DNA of 64,000 bases from Flavobacterium johnsoniae (GTDB lineage Bacteria > Bacteroidota > Bacteroidia > Flavobacteriales > Flavobacteriaceae), in contig NZ_CP103794.1 of the NCBI RefSeq assembly GCF_030388325.1, forward strand, positions 372,001 through 436,000. Reading direction: 5' to 3'. Of this stretch, positions 37,768 to 45,989 are shown piece after piece. Made by a program: the position numbers and the translations under genes. The notes below the pieces were generated by a model. It searched no databases. It was not told the DNA's origin and saw only the letters and a list, made by a program, of their open reading frames with translations. Each line of letters begins with the position of its first letter. Position 1 is the stretch's first letter.

Positions 37768-39048
37768 ATGAAAAAATCCTTACCGCTATTTTCAGTAGCA
37801 TTATTAGCATTAATGACTTCCTGTAATGGACAAGTAAAAAAAGAAGAAAAAGAAGCGCTGGCTAAACAACCTAGTAACGTTGTAAAAACAGCAATTGGAA
37901 AGATTACGCTTCCTCCGCCCTACGCAACCGAATCAAAAACAAAGAACAGCAAGGTTATAGGCTGGCCAGAAGGCAAAACACCAACAGCGCCAGAAGGTTT
38001 TACGGTTACAAAATTTGCAGACGGATTTGAGAATCCGCGTTGGAGTTATATAGGTCCAAACAATGATATTTTTGTTGTTGAAAGCGGAACTAGAACAAGC
38101 AAAAACCAAATTATAGTTTTGCGCGACAATGATAAAGACGGAAAATATGAAACTCGAGAAGTTTTTATTTCTGGTTTAAACAGACCTTTAGGAATGTTAA
38201 TTCTAAAAGACTTTTTTTATATTGCCAATACTGACGGACTTTACCGTTATCCTTATAAAAACGCACCATTAAAATTAGAAACTAAAGGAACTAAAATTGT
38301 TGAACTTCCTGCTGGCGGATACAACAATCACTGGACAAGAAGTTTGCTCGCTAATCCTGACGGAACAAAAATTTATATTGGTGTTGGTTCAGGAAGTAAT
38401 GTTGGAGAAAACGGAATGGATAAAGAAATTCGCCGTGCCGCAATCTTAGAAATTAATCCTGATGGAACCGGCGAAAAAATCTATGCCGAAGGTCTTAGAA
38501 ATCCAATGGGAATGGATTGGAATCCTGCTAACAAAAAAGAACTTTGGACTGCGGTAAATGAAAGAGATGAACTTGGTGACGACTTAGTTCCAGATTATAT
38601 TACAAGTGTAAAAAGAGGCGGTTTTTATGGATGGCCTTATTCGTATTTCGGAAGTATTCCTGATCCAAGATGGAAAGGGAAAGGAGAACAAAAAGATTTA
38701 GTAGAAAAAGCAATTGTTCCTGATGTTCCAGTTGGTGCTCACACTGCTTCTTTGGGATTAGCTTTTTATACAAAAGATGCTTTTCCGGCAAAATACAAAA
38801 ACGGCGCTTTTGTAGGCCAGCATGGTTCTTGGAATCGTTCTAAAATTTCGGGTTATAAAGTGTTGTTCGTTCCTTTTAAAGATGGAAAACCTTCAGGAAA
38901 ACCAGAAGATTTTTTAACTGGTTTTATTTCCGACAATGATAAAGCTGAAGTTTACGGACGTCCAGTTGCGGTTACTGTTATGAATGATGGATCGCTTTTG
39001 GTAAATGATGATAGCGGAAATACGATTTGGAAAGTGACTGCAAAATAA
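37768..39048 (+). CDS. sorbosone/glucose dehydrogenase-like lipoprotein
   Basis: Secreted lipoprotein (lipobox LMTSC, cysteine 19) with a six-bladed propeller of the PQQ-dependent sugar dehydrogenase type. It carries APEGFTVTKFADGFENPRW, the blade motifs DIFVVESG and GLNRPLGM, the Arg-Asn element EGLRNPMGMDWNP, GWPYSYFG and GQHGSWNRS. The family oxidises aldoses or sorbosone with PQQ, but many members have unknown substrates and PQQ synthesis genes are not nearby. The 426 residues fit the family. Confidence 0.83.
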   Translation: MKKSLPLFSVALLALMTSCNGQVKKEEKEALAKQPSNVVKTAIGKITLPPPYATESKTKNSKVIGWPEGKTPTAPEGFTVTKFADGFENPRWSYIGPNNDIFVVESGTRTSKNQIIVLRDNDKDGKYETREVFISGLNRPLGMLILKDFFYIANTDGLYRYPYKNAPLKLETKGTKIVELPAGGYNNHWTRSLLANPDGTKIYIGVGSGSNVGENGMDKEIRRAAILEINPDGTGEKIYAEGLRNPMGMDWNPANKKELWTAVNERDELGDDLVPDYITSVKRGGFYGWPYSYFGSIPDPRWKGKGEQKDLVEKAIVPDVPVGAHTASLGLAFYTKDAFPAKYKNGAFVGQHGSWNRSKISGYKVLFVPFKDGKPSGKPEDFLTGFISDNDKAEVYGRPVAVTVMNDGSLLVNDDSGNTIWKVTAK

Positions 39049-39151
39049 ATCGTTAAGATTAAGTTTTTTCCAACCACAAATTTTCGCAAATTAATTTGTG
39101 TGAATTTGCGCAATTTGCGGTTTAAAAAATATTTTCAAAATAAATATTTTA

Positions 39152-39257
39152 AACACATAGAGACATAGTCCCGAAGTTTCGGGATTGTTTAAAAAGAAGT
39201 TATTAGAGAATTCGAAACGCCTTTTTTGCCTCAATCAATGCTATGTTTCTATGTGTT
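39152..39257. repeat. distant inverted repeat AACACATAG...ACATAG
   Basis: A 17-nt arm at 39152-39168 has its complement at 39241-39257 with one mismatch. The palindrome TCCCGAAGTTTCGGGA (39169-39184) adjoins the left arm. The spacer lies between the sorbosone-type gene and a TonB receptor. The upstream 39080-39125 also repeats the words TTTGCG and AATTTG. Confidence 0.6.
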
Positions 39258-39289
39258 AAAATAAAACCGCATTTTAATCAGCTCATTTT

Positions 39290-41380
39290 ATGATTTTAAA
39301 AAAATGTTTTCTTCTTCTTTTAATTCTTTTTGTTTCTCAAAACATTTCAGCACAAGAAAATATTGATACTACAAAAACTCAAAAACTAAATGAAGTTTTA
39401 ATTAGTCCGCTTCACATAAATCGTGATTTGCAAAACAGTCCCGCTTCGATTGGCATTTTATCCGAAAAAGAATTGCTTCGAAATAATACTACAGATATTA
39501 ACAATGTCATTAATGCGATTCCGGGTGTTTTTATGCAATCTTCAAATATCACAACAACTCGAATTTCAATTCGCGGAATTGGCGCGAGAACTCCATACGG
39601 AACCAATAAAATTAGAGCTTTTTACGGAAGCATTCCGTTGACTTCTGGAAACAGCGAAACTGTTATTGACGATATTGATCTTCAAAACATCAATCAAATT
39701 GAAATTATAAAAGGACCGCTTTCGAGTGTTTACGGCGCAGGTTTGGGCGGCGCAATTTTGATTTCTCCTCAAACTTTAAAAAAAGGAAATTATAAAGCCG
39801 AAGTAAGTTCTGTTTTTGGTTCTTACGGATTATTGAAAAATAGAATTTCTTTTGATTTGAATGAAAAAGAATCTTCTTTAAGTCTGAGTTATCATAATTT
39901 AAAAACCGATGGTTGGCGCCAAAACAGCGCTTATAATCGGGAAGGAATTACGCTTGGCGGAGAATTATTTAGAAATAGAAATAGCAAACTGACGTATTTT
40001 TCGAATTATACTTATCTGAAAGCTTATATTCCGAGTTCGATTAATAAAACAACTTTCGAAAATAATCCGAAGGCGGGCGCACCGACTTGGGTTGCCGCAA
40101 AAGGTTTTAAAGAATACAAATCGACTTTGGGCGGATTGGCTTATGATTTTTCAATTAATGAAAATTTAAAAAATTCAACTTCTGTTTTCATCAATTATAA
40201 AGACAGCAACGAACCGCGTCCGTTTGATATTTTGCGTCAATATACTTTTGCTTCGGGCGTACGAACTCAGTTTTCGGGAGATTTTAATATCGGAAAAATC
40301 AAAAATCAATTTATTGCTGGATTGGAATATTTCAGAGATAATTACAGCGGAAATACTTTTCAAAATCTCTATCAGCAAAATAATGAAAACGGAAGTCTGC
40401 AAGGCGATCAACTTTCGGCAACCGATCAAAAAAGAGATTTTTACAATATTTTTTCTCAAATCAGAACTTTGCTTTCTGAACATTTTGAGATTCAGGCGGG
40501 TTTAAATTACAACAAAACCAAATTTGAATTGCAGAATGATTTTCCCGCTTCCGCGAATAATCAAAAGGAAAAATATAGTTATGACGGGATTTTTTCACCT
40601 CAACTTTCATTCTTATTCAAACCAAATGAAGTGCAAACTTTTTACTTTTCTGCCAGCCGAGGATTTTCTCTTCCCGCAACCGAAGAAACTTTAACTTCAA
40701 CAGGAAATATTAATCAGAACATTAAACCAGAAACAGGTTATAATTTTGAATTGGGTGGAAAATTGCATTTTTTCAATAAAAAACTTTACACTCAAATTGC
40801 CATTTATAGAATGGAAATAAAAGATTTATTAGTTGCCAAAAGAATCGGCGACGATCAATACGAAGGTGTAAATGCTGGAAAAACTTTTCATGAAGGAATC
40901 GAAATTTCCTTAAATCATAATTGGCCAATAAATAAGATTTTCAATTTAAACTCCTATATCGGAGCTTCAATCGGAAACTATGAATTTAAAGAATTTGTAG
41001 ACAACGGAAATGATTTTTCTGGAAACAAATTAACGGGAGTTCCTGCCAATACTGCAAGCGCAGGTTTTACTTTAAATACAACTTCTGGATTTTATTTTAG
41101 TGCCGATTTTCAGTTTACAGATAAAATTCCGATGAACGATTCTAATGCAAATTTTTCCGATTCTTATTCTTTATTAAATTTAAAAACGGGTTATCAATTT
41201 GAAATTTTTTCAGGTTTAACAACACATTTAGATGCGGGAATTAATAATGTTATGAACGAAAAATACGCTTCGATGATTTTAACTAATGCAACTGGCGTAG
41301 GAAATGCACAACCAAGATTTTATTATCCAGGATTACCTATAAACTTTTACGGAATTATCTCATTAAATTACGTATTTTAG
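39290..41380 (+). CDS. TonB-dependent outer membrane receptor (FecA/FepA-like)
   Basis: Single TonB-dependent receptor, 696 residues. It has a signal peptide (1-21, VSQNISAQ), a TonB-box region near KLNEVLISP, a plug domain (NSPASIGILSEKEL to IEIIKGPLSSVYGAG, GGAILI), and a barrel ending with YGIISLNYVF. It lacks the SusC-type N-terminal domain and a SusD partner, so an iron chelate, cobalamin-like or metal substrate is more likely than glycan. Nothing nearby fixes the ligand. The next gene starts 26 nt downstream. Confidence 0.9.
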   Translation: MILKKCFLLLLILFVSQNISAQENIDTTKTQKLNEVLISPLHINRDLQNSPASIGILSEKELLRNNTTDINNVINAIPGVFMQSSNITTTRISIRGIGARTPYGTNKIRAFYGSIPLTSGNSETVIDDIDLQNINQIEIIKGPLSSVYGAGLGGAILISPQTLKKGNYKAEVSSVFGSYGLLKNRISFDLNEKESSLSLSYHNLKTDGWRQNSAYNREGITLGGELFRNRNSKLTYFSNYTYLKAYIPSSINKTTFENNPKAGAPTWVAAKGFKEYKSTLGGLAYDFSINENLKNSTSVFINYKDSNEPRPFDILRQYTFASGVRTQFSGDFNIGKIKNQFIAGLEYFRDNYSGNTFQNLYQQNNENGSLQGDQLSATDQKRDFYNIFSQIRTLLSEHFEIQAGLNYNKTKFELQNDFPASANNQKEKYSYDGIFSPQLSFLFKPNEVQTFYFSASRGFSLPATEETLTSTGNINQNIKPETGYNFELGGKLHFFNKKLYTQIAIYRMEIKDLLVAKRIGDDQYEGVNAGKTFHEGIEISLNHNWPINKIFNLNSYIGASIGNYEFKEFVDNGNDFSGNKLTGVPANTASAGFTLNTTSGFYFSADFQFTDKIPMNDSNANFSDSYSLLNLKTGYQFEIFSGLTTHLDAGINNVMNEKYASMILTNATGVGNAQPRFYYPGLPINFYGIISLNYVF

Positions 41381-41406
41381 CTAAGTATTTAAATACTTGG
41401 AAGAAG

Positions 41407-41958
41407 ATGCTGTCTGAATTACAAAAAAAACTGGATTATGTAAATGCTTATAGAGAAAATCGTCTCAAAGCTGCGCAGGATGTTTTAGAAAATCCTTCAC
41501 TTTTTAGCGAATTGGTTTCAATTTGTTTTTCGCCCGAAGATAAAAATAATCATAAAGCTTGCTGGATTTTAGAATTTGTTTCTTACGAAGAATTACATTG
41601 GCTTCAACCTCATCTTGATTTTTTCTGTTCGAATTTGAAAATATTAAAAGATGAAAGTTCGCTTCGGCCAATTGCAAAAGTTACTCAGCTTTTGGTAAAA
41701 TCACATTATAAGAAAAACGAAAACGGAATTCAACTTTCGGAAGAAAATCTTCAAGATTGCATCGAAGCTTCTTTTGATTGGCTAATTAATGACACCAAAG
41801 TTGCCACAAAAGCGTATTCTATAAGAACTTTATATATTCTAGGAAATTATTACGACTGGATTCATCCCGAACTCAAAATCATAATCGATAAAGATTTCGC
41901 AGATCATTCTGCTGCCTATAAAGCCGTTGCCAAAGAAGTTTTGAAGAAAATAAAATAG
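41407..41958 (+). CDS. helical-repeat protein of unknown function
   Basis: A 183-residue soluble protein without signal peptide, predicted almost wholly helical, with paired helices that resemble HEAT/ARM repeats (NPSLFSELVSICFS, IAKVTQLLVKSHY, VATKAYSIRTLYILGNY). It lacks every catalytic signature of adenylosuccinate lyase, a label such proteins sometimes carry in flavobacterial annotations. It may be co-transcribed with the TonB receptor. A scaffold or regulatory role is a guess. Confidence 0.7.
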   Translation: MLSELQKKLDYVNAYRENRLKAAQDVLENPSLFSELVSICFSPEDKNNHKACWILEFVSYEELHWLQPHLDFFCSNLKILKDESSLRPIAKVTQLLVKSHYKKNENGIQLSEENLQDCIEASFDWLINDTKVATKAYSIRTLYILGNYYDWIHPELKIIIDKDFADHSAAYKAVAKEVLKKIK

Positions 41959-41964
41959 TTTAAG

Positions 41965-42077
41965 TTGCCACGACCCGAGCGATAGCGAACAGGCGAAGCA
42001 ATTACACTAATTTGCACGAATTTTTCTTTAACTCGATTTTTAAATTAATTAGTGAAAATTGTTGTAATTCGTGGCAA
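41965..42077. repeat. diverged long inverted repeat before purK
   Basis: TTGCCACG...AATTACaCTAATT...ACGAATT on the left is echoed by AATTAGTG...TTGTAATTcGTGGCAA on the right. The arms are imperfect. It separates the helical-repeat gene from the purK promoter. Confidence 0.5.
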
Positions 42078-42127
42078 ACAAAAAAAATCCTTTTTAATCC
42101 TTTTAATCTGTGGCAGAAAAACTAAAT

Positions 42128-42159
42128 TTTGGCTAAAAAAAGATTAAAAAGTATCTTTG
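42128..42159 (+). promoter_or_regulatory. purK promoter
   Basis: TTTG (42128-42131), 20 nt, TATCTTTG (42152-42159): both boxes match the Bacteroidota consensus fully. The ATG is 17 nt after the -7 box. The frame could be extended to a TTG at 42129, but that lies in the -33 box. Confidence 0.88.
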
Positions 42160-42176
42160 CAAAAACACAACACAAA

Positions 42177-43334
42177 ATGAATTATTTTTCTTCTGATTTT
42201 AAATTAGGAATATTAGGCGGCGGGCAGTTAGGTAAAATGCTTTTGTTCGACACCAGAAAATTTGACATACAAACTTACGTTCTAGATCCAAGCGACGAAG
42301 CGCCGAGTAAAATTGCCTGCAATAAATTCTTCCAAGGTGATTTAATGGATTATGAAACCGTTTATAACTTTGGAAAACAAGTCGATGTTCTAACTTTTGA
42401 AATCGAATTGGTAAATCTTGAAGCTTTAACACAATTAGAAAACGAAGGTGTAAAAGTTTATCCGTCTCCAAAAACCTTAAAAGGAATTCAGAATAAAGGA
42501 ACTCAAAAAGATTTTTATACCGAAAGCAATATCCCAACGGCATCATATTTACGATTTGAAAGTCCGGCGCATTTGCAGAAATCAGTTGGAAATAACGAAA
42601 TCACAATTCCATTTGTTTGGAAATGCACCGAGTTTGGTTACGACGGAAATGGCGTAAAAGTTATTCGTCAGATTTCTGATATGGACGATTTGCCAAATGT
42701 AGAATGTATTGCAGAAACGATGGTTCCGTTCAAAAATGAATTGGCGGTAATTGTAGTAAGAAATCCATCGGGAGAAATTAAAACATATCCGGTTGTAGAA
42801 ATGGAATTTCATCCAGAAGCAAACCAAGTTGAATACGTAATCTGCCCGGCAAGAATCGACGAAAAAGTAGCCGAAAAAGCCAGAGCAATTGCTTTGAACG
42901 TTTCTGAAAAATTCAATCACGTTGGACTTTTGGCTGTTGAAATGTTCCAAACCAATGAAGATGAAATTTTGGTAAACGAAGTTGCTCCTCGCCCACACAA
43001 TTCAGGCCATTATTCTATTGAAGCAAGTTATACTTCACAATTCGAAAATCATTTACGTGCAATTTTAGATCTTCCTTTAGGAAACACAGACAGTAAAGTT
43101 GCCGGAATTATGGTAAATTTAGTTGGCGCTGAAGGTCATTCTGGAAATGTTGTTTATGAAAACATCGAAACCATTTTAGGCTGGGACGGCGTTACTCCCC
43201 ATATTTACGGCAAAAAACAAACGCGTCCATTCAGAAAAATGGGTCACGTAACAATCGTAAATGAAAATATGCAAGAAGCGAGACGAATTGCTGAGGAAGT
43301 TAAGAATACTATTAAAGTGATTAGTGGTCAGTAA
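42177..43334 (+). CDS. purK: N5-carboxyaminoimidazole ribonucleotide synthase
   Basis: ATP-grasp enzyme that carboxylates AIR to N5-CAIR in purine synthesis. The protein starts MNYFSSDFKLGILGGGQLGKML, the usual PurK N-terminus, and has 385 residues. ATP-grasp elements are FVWKCTEFGYDGNGVKV, and EILVNEVAPRPHNSGHYS with ENHLRAILDLPLG after it. The next enzyme, PurE, is encoded 2 kb downstream, beyond an inserted ATPase/HNH pair, although the two are commonly adjacent. Confidence 0.96.
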   Translation: MNYFSSDFKLGILGGGQLGKMLLFDTRKFDIQTYVLDPSDEAPSKIACNKFFQGDLMDYETVYNFGKQVDVLTFEIELVNLEALTQLENEGVKVYPSPKTLKGIQNKGTQKDFYTESNIPTASYLRFESPAHLQKSVGNNEITIPFVWKCTEFGYDGNGVKVIRQISDMDDLPNVECIAETMVPFKNELAVIVVRNPSGEIKTYPVVEMEFHPEANQVEYVICPARIDEKVAEKARAIALNVSEKFNHVGLLAVEMFQTNEDEILVNEVAPRPHNSGHYSIEASYTSQFENHLRAILDLPLGNTDSKVAGIMVNLVGAEGHSGNVVYENIETILGWDGVTPHIYGKKQTRPFRKMGHVTIVNENMQEARRIAEEVKNTIKVISGQ

Positions 43335-43386
43335 TTTTTAGTGGTCAGTCGCAATTCACAGTATAAAATCACAATCGTTTTTTAAT

Positions 43387-43394
43387 TAGCTTTG
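43387..43394 (+). promoter_or_regulatory. -7 promoter box of the ATPase/HNH pair
   Basis: TAGCTTTG fits TAnnTTTG and ends 14 nt before the ATPase ATG. No TTTG is present at the -33 place. It suggests that the inserted pair is expressed apart from purK. Confidence 0.5.
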
Positions 43395-43408
43395 TAAAAA
43401 TTCAATAA

Positions 43409-44713
43409 ATGAAAATTTCAAAATTACATATCGATCAGTTTAGACATTTAGAAAATCTAGAATTTGATTTTACTTATCAAAGTGGTGAACGAAAAGGTGA
43501 ATCTTTGGATAAAATATGTTTTATTGGACAAAGTGCTACTGGGAAGACTGGTTTATTACAACTGATTTATGATCATTCTATTAATCTTTTAAATTTAGAA
43601 CTCATAAACGGTCAAATTTTCAGATTAAAAGATAATCTAAATAAAAGCGAAGTTACATTCTTACTGGGAAATGAGGTTTTTCATTTAAAAAACAATGAAG
43701 TTACTTTCAGAAACCAGAACTATCGACATGATTTCAATAGCGGCGGACTAGTAACCACTTTAATTCCAGAACAATACAGAAAAGATATTTTTTACTTTAA
43801 AGCGAATTTAGTGTCTGATCAAAACATAAATTTTCTTTCAACTAATCCAATCGAATTAATAGAAAAACATAGTAAAGAACTTCAAAATATTAAGCAAGAA
43901 TTTCATAACAAAGATGACAATTTTTTAATGAACGAAAATTATGGTCTTTTATTTAATGGTGATGTTGATACTAAAATCTGGCTTAATTTATTAGTAGATT
44001 ATCTTAATTATCGAAAAAACTTTACTCAAAAAATGTCTGAATTAATCCACCAAGGTTTTATTAAAGACATAAATAAATTAAGCTCTGAATTTAACAAATG
44101 GCAAAAACATAATCCAAATAGACTAGAATCATTTGCAAAAGAATTCAATTATATTTTAGAACGTTTAAATTTAGAGGTTGATCTGGTAAATACAGAATAT
44201 TCAGTACCAATAAAAAAGAAGGGAAGAGAAGAAATCATTCCGTTTCAAGATACAAGTACTGGAACAAAACAACTTTTACTGACATCTTTACCATTATATT
44301 CACTAGATACTAAAGATTCAATAATTTTAATCGATGAACCTGAACGTTCATTATATCCAAACATTCAGATGGAAGTAATGGATTATTATAAAAAACTTGC
44401 TCCCGAAGCACAATTTATTGTCGCAACCCACTCTCCATTTGTTGCCGCCTCATTTGAACCTGACGAACGATTTATTTTATATTTTGATAACGAAGGAAAA
44501 GTTGCTGTTCGAAGAGGAAGTTCGCCAATTGGAGACGATCCAAATGATATGCTTTACAATGATTTTGGCATTAATTACATAAACAAATACGGTCAAGAAA
44601 AATATCAAGAATATTTAGATTTAAAACAAAAAATTTACTTCGAAAAAGATCCAAAAAAGAAAGAAGAAATTTCAGAACAGTTAGAAAAATTAGGTGATGA
44701 ATACAATTTCTAA
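43409..44713 (+). CDS. AAA/ABC-type ATPase, PtuA-like (Septu-like defence)
   Basis: RecF/OLD-like ATPase of 434 residues. The N-terminus is ISKLHIDQFRHLENLEFDF, a typical start for this class. Walker A is GQSATGKT (40-47), an ABC-signature-like STGTKQLLL (283-291) follows, Walker B is SIILIDEPERS (residues 304-314, D309, E310), and the switch histidine is H341 in VATHSPF. The insert between about 60 and 280 is helical. It is followed after 2 nt by an HNH nuclease gene, the PtuA-PtuB order. Lengths agree with PtuA. The family of such ATPases is broad, so assignment rests on motif order plus partner. Confidence 0.72.
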   Translation: MKISKLHIDQFRHLENLEFDFTYQSGERKGESLDKICFIGQSATGKTGLLQLIYDHSINLLNLELINGQIFRLKDNLNKSEVTFLLGNEVFHLKNNEVTFRNQNYRHDFNSGGLVTTLIPEQYRKDIFYFKANLVSDQNINFLSTNPIELIEKHSKELQNIKQEFHNKDDNFLMNENYGLLFNGDVDTKIWLNLLVDYLNYRKNFTQKMSELIHQGFIKDINKLSSEFNKWQKHNPNRLESFAKEFNYILERLNLEVDLVNTEYSVPIKKKGREEIIPFQDTSTGTKQLLLTSLPLYSLDTKDSIILIDEPERSLYPNIQMEVMDYYKKLAPEAQFIVATHSPFVAASFEPDERFILYFDNEGKVAVRRGSSPIGDDPNDMLYNDFGINYINKYGQEKYQEYLDLKQKIYFEKDPKKKEEISEQLEKLGDEYNF

Positions 44714-44715
44714 AC

Positions 44716-45291
44716 ATGAGAAGAGTTTTTAAAAATCCAAATTCAGAGATTGTCGTTCAAAAAATAGTTTATAAAAAAGGTAGCAATAAAAAATTATCGT
44801 CAATTCTTCTAAAAGAACAAAAAAGCTTTTGTGCCTATACAGAAGAATATATTGGATTTAACGATGCTGTCGATATAGAACATTTTAATCCAAATTTAAA
44901 ATATCTAGAAACGGATTCCTATGAAAACTGGTTTATGGTAAAACATAAACCTAACAATCTTAAAACTACCAATTGGATCGAACCAATTCTTTATCCGATT
45001 GATGAAAATTTTGAAAACAGATTAATATATAATAATGGTTATTTTCTTCATAACCCCGAAGATATTGAAGCTAAAAACTTAATAGATCTTTTGAATTTGA
45101 ATGATGAAATTTTTGTAAAAAACAGAAAAAGATTCATTCAAAGAAGAAAAGAAAGAATCGCTGAAAAAGGAATTACTCCTTTTGATTATTTTACTGAGAA
45201 AATAGAAAACGAAATAGATTCCTTAAAATATCTAAGAGCAATTCAAGAAGAATTCAAAATTGATATTTGGAATATGATTCCAGAAATGTAA
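44716..45291 (+). CDS. HNH endonuclease, PtuB-like (Septu-like defence)
   Basis: A 191-residue protein with an HNH core: FCAYTEE (39-44), VDIEHFNPN (52-60, catalytic H56) and the central Asn in YENWFMVKH (N71), then N80/N81. In relatives the first loop is CxxC and binds zinc. Here the second cysteine is Thr, so the zinc site is probably lost. The C-terminal half is helical and charged. It is nearly coupled to the ATPase (2 nt gap). PtuB and the retron-associated HNH effector group share this layout; no reverse transcriptase is present. Confidence 0.72.
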   Translation: MRRVFKNPNSEIVVQKIVYKKGSNKKLSSILLKEQKSFCAYTEEYIGFNDAVDIEHFNPNLKYLETDSYENWFMVKHKPNNLKTTNWIEPILYPIDENFENRLIYNNGYFLHNPEDIEAKNLIDLLNLNDEIFVKNRKRFIQRRKERIAEKGITPFDYFTEKIENEIDSLKYLRAIQEEFKIDIWNMIPEM

Positions 45292-45301
45292 TAATTATAA
45301 A

Positions 45302-45365
45302 AAATGGTTTCAAATACAAGTTTACAGTTTCCAACAACTTGAAACTTTAAACCTGAAACAAAACA
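45302..45365. repeat. short-word repeat spacer before purE
   Basis: GTTTCAA, AAGTTTAC and AGTTTCC words on the left face ACTTGAAACTTT and AACCTGAAAC on the right. The stem is weaker than at 34844-34918, but the words are the same GTTTCAG/CTGAAAC family. It lies between the HNH gene and purE. Confidence 0.55.
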
Positions 45366-45378
45366 AAAAAAAAAACTC

Positions 45379-45861
45379 ATGAGCAAAGTAGCTATTATAA
45401 TGGGAAGCATCTCAGACATGCCAGTTATGCAGGATGCAATCGACATATTAAAACAATTTAATGTAGAAGTTGAAGTAGATATTGTTTCGGCACACAGAAC
45501 ACCGGAAAAATTATTCGATTTCAGTAAAAATGCACACAATCGCGGGATTTCGGTAATTATTGCCGGTGCGGGCGGTGCGGCACATTTACCTGGAATGGTG
45601 GCTTCAATGTCTCCGCTTCCTGTAATTGGAGTTCCTGTAAAATCAAGCAATTCTATTGATGGATGGGATTCTGTTTTATCGATTCTGCAAATGCCAGGCG
45701 GAGTTCCTGTTGCAACTGTAGCTTTAAACGGAGCAAAAAATGCCGGAATTCTAGCAGCACAAATCATCGGAAGCCATGATAAAAAAGTTTTAGATACTAT
45801 TATTTCTTATAAAGAAGAATTGAAAGCTGCGGTTAATAAAGCGGCTGAAAGCCTTAAATAG
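45379..45861 (+). CDS. purE: N5-CAIR mutase
   Basis: Converts N5-CAIR to CAIR, the step after PurK. The 160 residues include IIMGSISDMPVMQDA, DIVSAHRTPEKLF with the catalytic histidine, GAGGAAHLPGMVAS and GVPVATVALNGAKNAG, all class I PurE. It has the usual length of about 160-165. It is cut off from purK by the ATPase/HNH insertion, and repeat-filled spacers flank it on both sides. Confidence 0.97.
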   Translation: MSKVAIIMGSISDMPVMQDAIDILKQFNVEVEVDIVSAHRTPEKLFDFSKNAHNRGISVIIAGAGGAAHLPGMVASMSPLPVIGVPVKSSNSIDGWDSVLSILQMPGGVPVATVALNGAKNAGILAAQIIGSHDKKVLDTIISYKEELKAAVNKAAESLK

Positions 45862-45872
45862 TTTTCAAGTCA

Positions 45873-45916
45873 CAGTCACAGTTTTCAGTCGCATTATAGA
45901 CTGAAAACTGTGACTG
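45873..45916. repeat. 18-bp perfect hairpin of CAGTCA/TTTTCAGTC words
   Basis: CAGTCACAGTTTTCAGTC (45873-45890) pairs perfectly with 45899-45916 around an 8-nt loop. The words go on to 45980 (ACTGAAAAC, GAGACTGAAAAC). It lies between purE and the M3 peptidase gene. Confidence 0.8.
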
Positions 45917-45989
45917 AAAACTGAAAACAAAAAAAACAACTCTTAAGTCTCGGTTGACACTGAAAAACTGAGACTGAAAACTAAAAAAC

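Noticed and set aside
40175..40483. Minus-strand frame within the TonB receptor gene
   Set aside because: Shadow of the barrel region; no start context, no domain.
42129..42176. N-terminal extension of PurK from a TTG
   Set aside because: The TTG lies in the -33 promoter box; the family start is the ATG at 42177.
42582..42998. Long minus-strand frame within purK (138 codons)
   Set aside because: Fully antisense to the ATP-grasp domain, with a composition explained by the codon use of purK.
43409..45291. Retron with ATPase/HNH effectors
   Set aside because: No reverse transcriptase gene and no ncRNA-like msr/msd region are adjacent; the pair stands alone.
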